A stretch of 64,000 nucleotides of DNA from positions 1-64,000 of the forward strand of contig JAAXUF010000003.1 of NCBI GenBank assembly GCA_013336165.1, in the 5' to 3' direction. Positions 8,913-21,219 of this stretch are shown one piece after another (positions within the stretch are counted from its first letter, which is position 1; the number at the start of each line of letters is the position of its first letter). The notes below the pieces were generated by a model. That model ran no database searches. It saw only the letters and a program-made list of their open reading frames with translations, and was not told the DNA's origin. The stretch is from Coriobacteriia bacterium (GTDB lineage: Bacteria; Actinomycetota; Coriobacteriia; Anaerosomatales; JAAXUF01). Both the position numbers and the translations under genes were made by a program.

Positions 8913-10475
8913 CTACTCCTCAAGTTTGCGTTTCAGGACCTCGTTGACCACGGCCGGATTCGCCTGCCCGCCGGTTTCGCGCATTACCTGTCCCACGAAG
9001 AACCCGATAAGTCCCGTCTTGCCGCTACGGTAACCCGCGACCTGCCCCGGGTTGGCCGCCAGAATGCGCTGGACGACCTCCTCGATGGCTCCCGTGTCGC
9101 TCACCTGCTTCATACCCTTGATTTCGACGATCGCACCCGGCGCGTCCCCGCTTGCAGCCATCTCGGCGAAGACTTCCTTGGCCTGCTTGGAAGAGATCGT
9201 GCCGTCCTCCACAAGCGCGACCAGCTCGGCGACCATGGACGGCACGACGCGCGAGTCCGTAACCGAGATGCCCTCGGCGTTGAGGTAAGCCGTGAGGTCG
9301 TTCAGGATCACATTCGAGATTGCCTTTGCGCGCTCGACCCCGCCGATCGCAACCGCGCTCTCGAAGAACTCGGCGAGATCGAAGTCGCCGATCAGGAGCG
9401 TGGCATCACGGACCGGAAGGCCATACGCCGCGATAAAACGTGCGCGCTTGGCATCGGGAAGCTCCGGCAGGCGACCGCGGATCTCGGCAATGAAGGCGTC
9501 GGAGAACTCGAAGGGCACCATGTCGGGCTCGGGGAAGTAGCGGTAGTCGTGCGCCTCTTCCTTGCTGCGCAGTGCGCTTGTTCGCTTGGCGCCGACGTCG
9601 TAGTGGCGCGTCTCCTGGATGACGCGGCCGCCGCCCTCGATCAGCTCGGCCTGGCGGACGATCTCATAGGCAAGCCCGTCGTGCAGTGCGCGGAAGCTGT
9701 TCATGTTCTTGATCTCGGCTTTGGTGCCAAACTCGGTCTGGCCGCGACGGCGCACGCTGACGTTCGCGTCGACGCGCATCGAGCCTTCCTCCATCGAGCA
9801 GTCGGAGATGGAAAGCGAGAGCCAGATGAGGCGCAACTTCTGCGCGAAACGGCGGGCCTCCTCGGGCGTGCGGATGTCGGGCTCGCTCACAAGCTCGATC
9901 AAGGGCGTGCCCGCGCGGTTGAAGTCGACGAGCGACTTCGTGGCGCCGGAGATGCGTCCTTCGCTGCCGCCGACATGGATCATCTTGCCGGTGTCCTCTT
10001 CGAGGTGGATGCGCGTGATGCCGATACGCGTCGTGTAACCGTCGCCGTCCGCCGACACCGTCACGCCCGTGGGCGCAGCCGCGAGGTCGTTGCGCTCATC
10101 GGCATCCCTGCCTTCGAGTTCGATATCGACCCAGCCCGCCGAACAAAACGGCAGGTCGTACTGCGAAATCTGGTAGTCCTTGGGCATATCGGGATAGAAG
10201 TACTGTTTGCGATGGAACTGGCTCCAGCGCGCGATCTCGCAGTTGGTCGCAAGGCCCGCGAGCACCGTGGACTCGATCGCAGCCTGATTGGGCACCGGCA
10301 GGGCGCCGGGCAGGCCGAGGCACACCGGGCACGTACGCGTGTTTGGCTCGCCGCCGAACGCCACCGCGCAGCCACAGAACATCTTGCTGTTCACTGTGGT
10401 GAGCTCGGTGTGGATCTCGAGGCCGATAACGGCTTCCCAGGTCTCAAGAACCTCTGCGAGACGGTCTTTCGCCAT
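8913..10475 (-). CDS. gatB: Aspartyl/glutamyl-tRNA amidotransferase subunit B
   Basis: 520 residues. The ATG at 10475 has AAGGAG nine bases upstream and places WEAVIGLEIHTEL at the start, as in all GatB proteins. CGC...CPVCLGLPG corresponds to the zinc site, FDFNRAG-type VDFNRAGTPL is conserved, and the tail is the YqeY-like helical domain ending in QVMRETGGQANP. GatB activates the side chain of misacylated Glu-tRNAGln/Asp-tRNAAsn and receives ammonia from GatA. In this window it is separated from gatCA by a membrane-protein gene and two terminators, so it is not in a simple gatCAB operon. Confidence 0.97.
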   Translation of the reverse strand: MAKDRLAEVLETWEAVIGLEIHTELTTVNSKMFCGCAVAFGGEPNTRTCPVCLGLPGALPVPNQAAIESTVLAGLATNCEIARWSQFHRKQYFYPDMPKDYQISQYDLPFCSAGWVDIELEGRDADERNDLAAAPTGVTVSADGDGYTTRIGITRIHLEEDTGKMIHVGGSEGRISGATKSLVDFNRAGTPLIELVSEPDIRTPEEARRFAQKLRLIWLSLSISDCSMEEGSMRVDANVSVRRRGQTEFGTKAEIKNMNSFRALHDGLAYEIVRQAELIEGGGRVIQETRHYDVGAKRTSALRSKEEAHDYRYFPEPDMVPFEFSDAFIAEIRGRLPELPDAKRARFIAAYGLPVRDATLLIGDFDLAEFFESAVAIGGVERAKAISNVILNDLTAYLNAEGISVTDSRVVPSMVAELVALVEDGTISSKQAKEVFAEMAASGDAPGAIVEIKGMKQVSDTGAIEEVVQRILAANPGQVAGYRSGKTGLIGFFVGQVMRETGGQANPAVVNEVLKRKLEE

Positions 10476-10591
10476 ACTTGAGCGCTCCTTCTGGCTTTTC
10501 ATGTTGCGCCGACGGATGGCGCGCATGCCATTTTCTGTACGGGCTGATTCTACCCGAGCGCACGGGCACGTGGGCGAAGACGTGGCAGGAC

Positions 10592-10626
10592 GACAAACAG
10601 GGGCGGCCTGGATGGGACCGCCCCTG
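10592..10626 (-). terminator. Rho-independent terminator after the Pro/Ala-tail membrane protein gene
   Basis: A perfect 9-bp stem (CAGGGGCGG at 10598-10606 pairing with CCGCCCCTG at 10618-10626) with an 11-base loop. Read on the minus strand it is followed by TTTGT. It lies 28 bases past the stop at 10654 and before gatB. Confidence 0.7.
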
Positions 10627-10653
10627 CTCTAGGACATCGAAAACGATGCAGTT

Positions 10654-11328
10654 CTACACCAGCCGAGCGGGTGGCGCAGGTGGCTCTTCCTCTGCGAGCG
10701 GCGCAGTCGGCGACCCGGGTGCCGGTGGCGCGGGTGGCGCGGGTGGCTCCGGCGCCGGTGGTGCTGGGGGCGCTGGGGGTGCAGGTGGCTCCGGCACTGA
10801 TGCCACCGGGGGGGCAGGCGCGACCGGCGGTGCCGGCGGAACGTAGCTGGCGGGCGGCGTGTAGGTCCCTTGCTCGTAGGCCGTCTTCTGGCTGGAGAGC
10901 GGCGCCATGGTCGGCCCGACACTGGTCTTGCCGAATGCGGCCTTCACGTCGGGAGTGAACAGGTAGTACAGGATGAACAGGTTGAACGCTAGGCCGAGTA
11001 GGTCGCTGAAAGCTGATCCACTTACGGCGACAAGCTGGATGAGGTTCGAGACGGCACCGATGGCCATCAGCACGACGCCCACCGTCCATGCCCAGCCCCG
11101 CAACTTCAGTGCGCCGAAGCCGAACACCATGTCCGCTGCGCCGATCAGCCCCAGCCAGAGCGCCAAGAACACGACAACGACTCCGCTTGCCGCGGCCGCA
11201 CCGCTTCCGGCTCCAAGCACGAGCAGCGCAAACCCACTAAACAGAGCCACGATGCCGCCGAGAACCGATAGTGCGCCGCCGATGATCGCCAGCCATCCGA
11301 TCACGGTAACGCCGGTCGGTCTGTTCAT
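10654..11328 (-). CDS. Four-helix membrane protein with Pro/Ala-rich C-terminal tail
   Basis: 224 residues from the ATG at 11328 (AAAGGGGA five bases upstream). Four hydrophobic segments lie within about residues 8-125, ending LFILYYLFTP. From about residue 150 the chain is a low-complexity tail of repeated PPA, PAPP and EPPAPP units, ending EEEPPAPPARLV. The first half resembles generic small integral proteins of unknown function. The tail could be an extended linker or a protein-binding region. The repeat is visible in DNA as GGTGGC-type triplets around 10680-10830. No function can be assigned. It lies between gatA and gatB on the same strand but is bracketed by terminators. Confidence 0.75.
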   Translation of the reverse strand: MNRPTGVTVIGWLAIIGGALSVLGGIVALFSGFALLVLGAGSGAAAASGVVVVFLALWLGLIGAADMVFGFGALKLRGWAWTVGVVLMAIGAVSNLIQLVAVSGSAFSDLLGLAFNLFILYYLFTPDVKAAFGKTSVGPTMAPLSSQKTAYEQGTYTPPASYVPPAPPVAPAPPVASVPEPPAPPAPPAPPAPEPPAPPAPPAPGSPTAPLAEEEPPAPPARLV

Positions 11329-11447
11329 GTGATCCCCTTTCACATCCTTGGTCCCAACGTATCAGTCGACACGCCGACGGCGTCTTCTCTTGAGCCGTCT
11401 GTCGCGTTGTATTCCCATTCGTTGCCAAACCAACCACTTCGATCGGC

Positions 11448-11481
11448 GAAAAACACGAAGGCTGCACAATGGCAGCCTTCG
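11448..11481 (-). terminator. Rho-independent terminator after gatA
   Basis: A perfect 10-bp stem (11456-11465 with 11472-11481) and six-base loop. Read on the minus strand it ends in TGTTTTTCG. It lies 30 bases past the gatA stop, so gatCA transcription ends before the next gene. Confidence 0.82.
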
Positions 11482-11511
11482 AGGTGAATCGAGTCATGCC
11501 GCGTTCGCCGT

Positions 11512-12999
11512 CTACCGCGCGAGGGGACTCCTCAGATCCAGCGCCAGATCGCGCTCGAGCGCCGCGGCGGCGCGATAGATCGTGCTCTCGGCGAAGTAGT
11601 CGCCGATGATCTGCAAGCCGATCGGCATCCCGTCGGCCGAGAAGCCACACGGCACGTTGATCGCGCAGTTGCCGGCCAGATTGACCGGGATCGTGTAGAT
11701 GTCGGAGAGGTACATCGTCAGCGGGTCGCCCTTCTCGCCGAACTTCCACGCAACCTGCGGGCTTGTCGGCGTGAGCAGCACGTCGTAGTCCGCAAACGCC
11801 GCCGAGAACTCGCGTGCGATCAGCGTGCGCGCCTTCTGCGCCTGGCCGTAGTAGGCGTCGTAGTAGCCGGCCGAGAGCGCATAGGTGCCCAGCATGATGC
11901 GACGCTTCGCTTCAGGCCCAAAGCCTTCGGCGCGCGAGCGCAGGTAGAGGTCGATGGTATCGGCGGGGTTCTCGGCGCGGTGGCCGTAACGGATGCCGTC
12001 GAATCTCGCGAGGTTCGAGGATGCCTCAGCGGGACCGATGATGTAGTACGCCGAGAGGCCATGCTGGCTCGTGGGCAGGTTGACCTCGCCCACCGTCGCG
12101 CCCATCGCCTCGAATCCCGCAGCGGCAGCAAGCACGGAATCGCGGACCTCTGAGGTGACGCCCTCGGCGTCGAGGAGGTCGCGCACGATCGCGACCCGCA
12201 GGCCGCGCACGTCGGCGTCGCGCGTGGCGGTCACGAAATCCTCCGGCACGCGGTCGGCCGAGGTCGCGTCGGCCGGGTCCTTACCCTGGATCGCGCTCAG
12301 TGCACGCGCGTTGTCGGCGACCGTGCGAGAGAACGGGCCGATCTGGTCGAGCGAACTCGCGAACGCGACGCAACCGTAGCGGCTGACGCGGCCGTACGTC
12401 GGCTTGATCGCGACGGTGCCGGTGAGCGCGCCCGGCTGGCGGATCGAGCCGCCGGTGTCGCTGCCGAGTGAGATCGTCGCCATGCCGGCCGCAACCGCCG
12501 CGGCACTACCGGCGCTGGAGCCGCCGGGCACGCGAGAGAGGTCCCACGGGTTCTTCACCGGGCCCCACGCGCTCGACTCGCCCGACGAGCCGAAGGCGAA
12601 CTCGTCCATGTTGCACTTGCCCAGCGGAATCACGCCGGCGGCGATCATCCGCGCGACCGCCGTGCAGTCGTACGGACTCACGTAGTTCTCGAGAATGCGG
12701 CTCGAGCACGTCGTGCGCGTGCCGATCAGGTTCATATTGTCCTTGAAGGCGGCCGGCACGCCTGCGAGCGGCGGCAGGTCAGCCTCGCTCGCACCACCGC
12801 GCACGAGCGCATCGATGCGTTCCGCGGCGGCGATCGCCAGATCGGCCGTCACCTGATTGAAGGCGTTGACCTCACCGTCGAGGGCGTCGATGCGCGCTAG
12901 AGCGGAGTTGGCGACCTCGACAGCCGAGAACTCCCCGGCCGCGATACATCCGCGGATCTGCTCGGCGGTCATGTTCGAGACGTCGATTTTGTGGGTCAC
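11512..12999 (-). CDS. gatA: Aspartyl/glutamyl-tRNA amidotransferase subunit A
   Basis: 495 residues of the amidase-signature family. The Ser-cisSer-Lys triad is visible as K86 in AFKDN, the cis-serine in GGSSAGSA (about 161-162) and the nucleophile in DTGGSIRQP (S185). GatA hydrolyses glutamine and sends ammonia to GatB for transamidation of Glu-tRNAGln or Asp-tRNAAsn. The start overlaps the gatC stop by four bases (ATGA), indicating translational coupling. Confidence 0.97.
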   Translation of the reverse strand: MTHKIDVSNMTAEQIRGCIAAGEFSAVEVANSALARIDALDGEVNAFNQVTADLAIAAAERIDALVRGGASEADLPPLAGVPAAFKDNMNLIGTRTTCSSRILENYVSPYDCTAVARMIAAGVIPLGKCNMDEFAFGSSGESSAWGPVKNPWDLSRVPGGSSAGSAAAVAAGMATISLGSDTGGSIRQPGALTGTVAIKPTYGRVSRYGCVAFASSLDQIGPFSRTVADNARALSAIQGKDPADATSADRVPEDFVTATRDADVRGLRVAIVRDLLDAEGVTSEVRDSVLAAAAGFEAMGATVGEVNLPTSQHGLSAYYIIGPAEASSNLARFDGIRYGHRAENPADTIDLYLRSRAEGFGPEAKRRIMLGTYALSAGYYDAYYGQAQKARTLIAREFSAAFADYDVLLTPTSPQVAWKFGEKGDPLTMYLSDIYTIPVNLAGNCAINVPCGFSADGMPIGLQIIGDYFAESTIYRAAAALERDLALDLRSPLAR

Positions 13000-13298
13000 T
13001 CGTCATCGCCTCCCCCGGTGATCTGCGGGATCACGAAGGCGCCGTTCTCGGCGAGGGGGGCGTTGGAGATGGCGACGGCCTGAGGGAAGCTCGGGCGAGC
13101 AACGTCGGGACGGGTCACGTTGACGACCTCGATCGCGTGCGCCATCGGCTCGACACCAGCCAGATCGAGGCGCTGGATCTCATCGATGTGGCCGAGAATG
13201 GAGTTCAAGTCACTCTGCATGGCCTTGGTCTCCTCGTCGGTCAGGCCAAGGCGCGCGAGCATCGCCACATGGCGAACGTCGTGCTCGGAAAGGGACAT
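12996..13298 (-). CDS. gatC: Aspartyl/glutamyl-tRNA amidotransferase subunit C
   Basis: 100 residues, the normal GatC length, beginning MSLSEHDVRHVAMLARL and with the family core DLNSILGHIDEIQRLD. It wraps around the GatA/GatB interface to stabilise the complex. AAAGGA lies ten bases before the ATG. It is coupled to gatA by an ATGA overlap. Confidence 0.95.
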   Translation of the reverse strand: MSLSEHDVRHVAMLARLGLTDEETKAMQSDLNSILGHIDEIQRLDLAGVEPMAHAIEVVNVTRPDVARPSFPQAVAISNAPLAENGAFVIPQITGGGDDE

Positions 13299-13355
13299 GC
13301 GGATGGTCCTTTCGTGCGGATGTGAGAACGCACTCCATCATACCCGAGTTGCGCG

Positions 13356-14455
13356 CTACCGCACCGCCATGAAGGCGGCGACGACGGCCGCCGAATTGTA
13401 GAGCATATGCAGCAGAATCGCCGATGCAAGCGAACGCCGAGTCCACGCGATCCAGCCCAGCGCCACCCCCAGCACGAACGTGGGCAGGAGCATCCAGAGG
13501 CTGAGGTGAGAGGCGGCGAACAACAGCGCCGAGGCGATGATCGCCGGCCACATCCCCCACTTCTCGCCGAGCGCGTTCAGGACCACGCCGCGAAACGCCA
13601 GCTCTTCCACGACCGGGGCGACGAGTGCCACCAGCGCGACGGCGAGCACCGCGCCTGCGGTTCCCGCGCCAAACACCGCCGTCAGGTCGCTCGACAGACG
13701 CACCGGCTGCGCCCAGCCGAGAGCCTCCACAGCGAGGCTGTACACAAACGCGACGAACTCGATGCCCAAGAACAAAGCGATGGCCAACCCTGCGGAGCCC
13801 ATGCGCGCGAGCACCGAAGGCCCGGTTGCGCCCTTGACGCGCCGCAACCCGAACGCCTCGAGCAACCCCACGTTGCGGCGCGACGCGAGAAAGGCGAGCA
13901 CGCCGATCTGCAGCGCATAGAACACCACCAGCACGACCACGCGCATGGCGACCTTGCCCGAGAAGGGCATCAGCGAGATCGCTCCCATGCCCAGAACCGC
14001 AGTCTTCGCGTACATCGCAAGCATCAGCACCGAGAGCACCGCAACGGCGTCAAGCAGCGTCCATCCCGCGACGACGCCCGATGACGAACGCGACGGGGGC
14101 TTCGGCTTCGCCGTGGATGTTGCCTTGGCCGACTTGCGCCACGCGGTACCGTCTGACGCGGTCGCGACGGGCTTCGTCGATGCAGCGGACTCGGCGGGCC
14201 TAGCGGCATCGCCAGCCCTCTCGGCGAGACTGCTGTCGGAGGCGGCACCGCGCGCTGACGCATTCGCCGGACGCACGATGGCGTCTCGGCGACACGCCTC
14301 GACGCAGGCCGCACAGCTCGTGCAGGCCGCCCAATCCACGTAGATGTAGGTGGGCCCCACGTTCACAGCCCCAACCGGACATACGGCCATGCAGGCGCCG
14401 CACCTGTCGCATCTGTCGGGATGAAGCGTGAAGCGTTCCATTCTGACGCCCGCCA

Positions 14456-14459
<4 letters not shown>
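13356..14459 (-). CDS. Ferredoxin-CPBP fusion: 2[4Fe-4S] domain joined to a CAAX-type intramembrane protease
   Basis: 367 residues from the ATG at 14459, which overlaps the preceding CPBP stop by four bases. Residues 1-60 form a two-cluster ferredoxin (CDRCGACMAVCP and CTSCAACVEACR). A Ser/Ala/Lys-rich linker (about 65-140) follows, then about eight membrane helices. The CPBP/Abi motifs are present: EELAFRG (EExxxR), ASHLS, and a late HMLYNS. Such enzymes cleave near prenylated or similar membrane substrates, or act in bacteriocin resistance. Joining a ferredoxin to one is unusual and could make proteolysis redox-dependent, which is my inference. A later in-frame ATG (MERFTL) is a possible alternative start. 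Confidence 0.85.
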
Positions 14460-17630
<3,171 letters not shown>

Positions 17631-17810
17631 GTGGCGGTCTTCCTTTCATCCGGCGAACTGCCAAAAACGGCGCGGTAACGAAGCGCCGCTTCACATTCTA
17701 TCGCTTCCACCTGCGCAGGTTCGCCGATTGTGGCGATACCTTCTACGCTATATCCTTGGAACAGCGACATTCCTCTGTCCGTCCTCTGAAGAAACGGTGG
17801 AACCGCCGCC

Positions 17811-18839
17811 ATGGAACAGGTCTTGGGTCTTTGCATCTCGCTTGACCGCTCGGCTCACCAGACGTTCACGCACATGGCAGCTGACTGCTCCGACCCTGAA
17901 CTTGCGGCAGTGTTTCGCCGCATGAGCAGCGAAGAGTCCACTCACGTGTCTTGGTGGTCGCAACTTCTCGAACAGTCGCATGCCGGCCTCCTCCCTCCGC
18001 TTGCAGATAAGGACGAAGTTGTCGCGCAGCTTGAAGCGATCCAATCCGAGTTCGCGCAGACGATTCCCGCAGACACGGCTGGGCTGCCCTGCGACCGCAT
18101 GCTTGAGATCGCGCTTCGCATGGAGTTCTTCATGCTCGATCCGCTCTTTGGGGAGCTGCTCGATCTGCTGGATCCCGGCGCGACGACCAATCATGCCGAC
18201 GAGTACGCCCAGCACGTGATCGGCCTCACAAAGGCCATCGAAAAGCACTACAGCCACAGGGAAATTGCGCCGATGCTCGCTGGGATCCTGACTCGCATCT
18301 TCGCCGAGCAGGGCGTGCTCGCGACTTTGGCTGTCCACGACCCGCTCACCGGAATCTACAACCGCCGCGGCTTCTACGGCTACCTTCAGCAGTGGTCGGC
18401 CTGGTCGGAGCGCTACGAACACCCGCTTGCCGTACTTCTCATCGACGTCGACAACTTCAAGACGATAAACGACACTCTGGGGCACCCCGCGGGAGACACA
18501 GTGCTCGAGTCCGTCGCTGCGGCGCTGGGCAAGGCCGTGCGAAAGGTCGACGCGGTCGGCCGATACGGCGGCGACGAATTCGTCATCCTGGCTCCCGAGA
18601 CCGGCGCAGCGGAACTACCGATGCTTATGGAGCGGGTGCTGCAGATGGTGCGAGAGGCTCGGCCGCTCTCGGAGGACCAGCGCGCTCGAGTTACCGTCAG
18701 TGTAGGCGGAGCGTACACGAGCGGCGGGCTCGCGGTGACTCCGGAGCAACTGCTCTCGGCGGCGGACCGCTCTCTCTACGAGGCGAAGGCGGCGGGAAAA
18801 GACTGCGCGGGCACGCCGATCGAGATCACAGCGGAGTAG
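17811..18839 (+). CDS. Diguanylate cyclase with N-terminal ferritin-like domain
   Basis: 342 residues. The C-terminal GGDEF domain (about 170-335) is intact: DPLTGIYNRRGF, GGDEF at 253-257, and an RxxD inhibitory site (RKVD) exactly five residues before GGDEF, so it should make c-di-GMP and be feedback-inhibited. Residues 1-165 are all-helical with EESTH at 41-45, E105, and histidines at 128, 135, 147 and 149. These are spaced like the metal ligands of ferritin-like or rubrerythrin-like four-helix bundles. No membrane helix is present, so it is a soluble sensor. Iron or oxygen sensing through a di-iron site is an inference. It is divergent from the DUF2469-ligA operon. Confidence 0.85.
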   Translation: MEQVLGLCISLDRSAHQTFTHMAADCSDPELAAVFRRMSSEESTHVSWWSQLLEQSHAGLLPPLADKDEVVAQLEAIQSEFAQTIPADTAGLPCDRMLEIALRMEFFMLDPLFGELLDLLDPGATTNHADEYAQHVIGLTKAIEKHYSHREIAPMLAGILTRIFAEQGVLATLAVHDPLTGIYNRRGFYGYLQQWSAWSERYEHPLAVLLIDVDNFKTINDTLGHPAGDTVLESVAAALGKAVRKVDAVGRYGGDEFVILAPETGAAELPMLMERVLQMVREARPLSEDQRARVTVSVGGAYTSGGLAVTPEQLLSAADRSLYEAKAAGKDCAGTPIEITAE

Positions 18840-18861
18840 GAGCGGGCGTGAACCGCGCCGC

Positions 18862-19758
18862 CTAGAGTCCTGCGGCGAGTTCGCCTGCGTGGTAGCTCGA
18901 GCGCACGAACGGCGCGCTCGCCACGGCTGCGAACCCGAGTTTGTAGGCGTCGCGTGCCAGCTGCGCGAACACACTCGGCTCGACGAACTCGGCTACGGGA
19001 AGATGCGCCGCGCTCGGCCGAAGGTACTGGCCCAGCGTGAGCGCCGTGACACCGTGCGCGAGCAGGTCGTGCATGACTTCGCGCACCTCGTCCGGCGTCT
19101 CGCCAAGCCCGAGCATCAGCCCCGACTTCGTGGGCAGATCCGGCTGTGTTTCGCGCACGCGCGCCAGCACCGCAAGCGAGCGGGTGTAGTCAGCGCCGGG
19201 GCGCACTTCGGCGTACAAGCGAGGAACGGTCTCGAGGTTGTGGTTGAAGACCTCCGGACGGGCCGCCGCCACAGCGTCGACGCTCTCCATCCGGCCTGCG
19301 AAGTCGCTGGTGAGCACCTCGACGGCCGTCTCCGGCGCAGCCGAGCGGACCGCGTCAATGACCGCGACCATATGGGCGGCACCGCCGTCAGCCAGATCAT
19401 CGCGCGTCACCATCGTGATCACGACATGCGACAGCCCCATCCGCACCACAGCCTCGGCCAGCCGCGCCGGCTCTCCCGAATCGAGCGCCTCCGGAACGCG
19501 CGTCTCCACCGCGCAGAAGCGGCACCCGCGCGTGCAGGCATCACCCATCACCAGAAACGTCGCGGTTCCTTCCGCGAAGCACTCCCCGCGGTTGGGGCAC
19601 TTGGCCGACTGGCATACGGTTGAAAGCCCCAGCTCGCCGAGCAACCCGGCAACCTCGGTCCCGCGTCCGGGCGTGGCGACCGGCCGCCTCAGCCAGGCCG
19701 GAAGCCTGGCCTCTGTGGAACCGTGCCGATACGCGCCGTCTTGTGTGCCGTTGCTCAT
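18862..19758 (-). CDS. lipA: Lipoyl synthase
   Basis: 298 residues, a radical SAM enzyme that inserts two sulfurs into protein-bound octanoyl groups. The auxiliary cluster motif reads CQSAKCPNRGEC and the radical SAM motif CTRGCRFC. The C-terminal SSYHAGE carries the family RSSYxA motif. The start follows the lpdA stop directly (TAGATG), so the two are cotranscribed and coupled. No lipB, lplA or lipoyl-domain gene lies in the window. Confidence 0.96.
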   Translation of the reverse strand: MSNGTQDGAYRHGSTEARLPAWLRRPVATPGRGTEVAGLLGELGLSTVCQSAKCPNRGECFAEGTATFLVMGDACTRGCRFCAVETRVPEALDSGEPARLAEAVVRMGLSHVVITMVTRDDLADGGAAHMVAVIDAVRSAAPETAVEVLTSDFAGRMESVDAVAAARPEVFNHNLETVPRLYAEVRPGADYTRSLAVLARVRETQPDLPTKSGLMLGLGETPDEVREVMHDLLAHGVTALTLGQYLRPSAAHLPVAEFVEPSVFAQLARDAYKLGFAAVASAPFVRSSYHAGELAAGL

Positions 19759-21147
19759 CTAGACCTTGGAGGCCGCATCGGCGGCGGCCATCTTGATGAC
19801 CTCGGAGACGGTCGGGTGCGCGTGAACCGTGTGCGCAATGCCACCCACCGTGATCCCGTGCGCCATCGCAAGCGCAACCTCGTGGATGATCTCGACCGCG
19901 TGCGGTCCGACGATCTGGCAACCCAGAATGCGTCCGGTGCCCTTCTCGGCGACAAGCTGCACGAAGCCATCGCCCTCGCCCTCGCCCAGCGCCTTGCCGT
20001 TGGCGGCGAACTTCGCGACCGCCTGAATCGCGTCGATTCCGTCGGCCTTGGCAGCGTCGCGCGTGGCGCCAACGACCGCGACCTCGGGGAACGTGTACAC
20101 GCATGCCGGCACGCAGTCGTAGCACATCGACGACAGTGCGGCACCCTCGCCCGCGAGCTGCGCGATCGCGTTTCGGGCAGCCAGCACGCCTTCCTCCTCG
20201 GCGACGTGCGCAAGCATCATCCCGCCGATAAGGTCGCCGATCGCGTAAACGTTCGCGACGTTGGTGGAGAAGAACTCGTCAACCTTGATCGCGCGACGGT
20301 CAAACTCGACGCCCGCTTCGGCGAAACCGAAACCTGCCGAGTTGGGAACGCGCCCCACGGCGCTCATCACGATGTCGCTTTCCAGTACGGCGCCCGAGCG
20401 CAGCGTGGAGAGCATGCGCCCGTCGGCGCGCTTAACGCTCTCAACCGCGTCGCCGAGGTGGAACTCCACACCCATGGCCTCGAGCCTGCTCTGCGCCAGC
20501 TTCACCACGCGCTTGTCGTTACCGGGCAGCACCTGGTCCATCAGCTCGACCACGGTGACCTTGCTGCCAAACGCGGCGTACGCGCAGGCGAACTCCAGCC
20601 CGATCACGCCGCCGCCGATGATGACGATGTCGCCGGGGATCTCGGAGAGCGCGACCGCTTCATCGCTTGTCCACACGCCCTCAAGGTCGTGGTCGATGTT
20701 GGGGAGCTTGAAGACTTCCGAGCCCGTTGCCAGAATCACGGCATCCGCCGAGATGGTCTCGGCACCGCCCCCAGTGAGCTCGACTTCGATGGTGTGCGGA
20801 GCGTCAGCCACCAAGCGGCCGGTGCCATAGACCACGCGAACCTTCAGACGCTTGGCGGTAGCTTCGATCTGGCCCACCAGATCGTCGACAACGCCCTCTT
20901 TGCGGACCCGCAGGCGATCGATATCGACGGTGGCGCGCTGCGCGACGAGGCCGAACTCCTCGGCTTCCGCGGTGTCCTTGACGATGTGCGCCGAGCGCAG
21001 AATGGTCTTCGTGGGCACGCAGCCCCAGTTCAGACACGTACCGCCGAGCCTGCTGCGCTCGATGAGCGTGACCTCGGCGCCGAGCCTGGCCGCCTCAAAC
21101 GCCGCGGCATATCCGCCGGGACCTCCACCAAGGACTGCGATCCGCAT
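19759..21147 (-). CDS. lpdA: Dihydrolipoyl dehydrogenase
   Basis: 462 residues. FAD-binding GGGPGGYAAA, the redox-active disulfide in GGTCLNWGCVPTKT (Trp where most enzymes have Val), NAD-binding VIIGGGVIGLEFA, and the C-terminal dimer domain ending with VHAHPTVSE (catalytic His). It reoxidises dihydrolipoyl groups of 2-oxoacid dehydrogenase or glycine cleavage complexes. Pairing with lipA supports a lipoate function. Which complex it serves is not visible here. Confidence 0.95.
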   Translation of the reverse strand: MRIAVLGGGPGGYAAAFEAARLGAEVTLIERSRLGGTCLNWGCVPTKTILRSAHIVKDTAEAEEFGLVAQRATVDIDRLRVRKEGVVDDLVGQIEATAKRLKVRVVYGTGRLVADAPHTIEVELTGGGAETISADAVILATGSEVFKLPNIDHDLEGVWTSDEAVALSEIPGDIVIIGGGVIGLEFACAYAAFGSKVTVVELMDQVLPGNDKRVVKLAQSRLEAMGVEFHLGDAVESVKRADGRMLSTLRSGAVLESDIVMSAVGRVPNSAGFGFAEAGVEFDRRAIKVDEFFSTNVANVYAIGDLIGGMMLAHVAEEEGVLAARNAIAQLAGEGAALSSMCYDCVPACVYTFPEVAVVGATRDAAKADGIDAIQAVAKFAANGKALGEGEGDGFVQLVAEKGTGRILGCQIVGPHAVEIIHEVALAMAHGITVGGIAHTVHAHPTVSEVIKMAAADAASKV

Positions 21148-21219
21148 CTGTTAGCCTCCTGAAAAGCTGCGCACTTCGGGACAAAACGTCCGAAGATTCT
21201 AGCATGCCGATTGACGCCT

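Noticed and set aside
8535-10481. Plus-strand open frame of 648 codons
   Set aside because: Mirror of gatB and degV; no ribosome site, no recognisable motif.
10680-10830. Tandem GGTGGC/GGCGCC-like repeats, considered as a repeat array
   Set aside because: They are the codons of the Pro/Ala tail of the membrane protein on the minus strand; no spacers, so not CRISPR.
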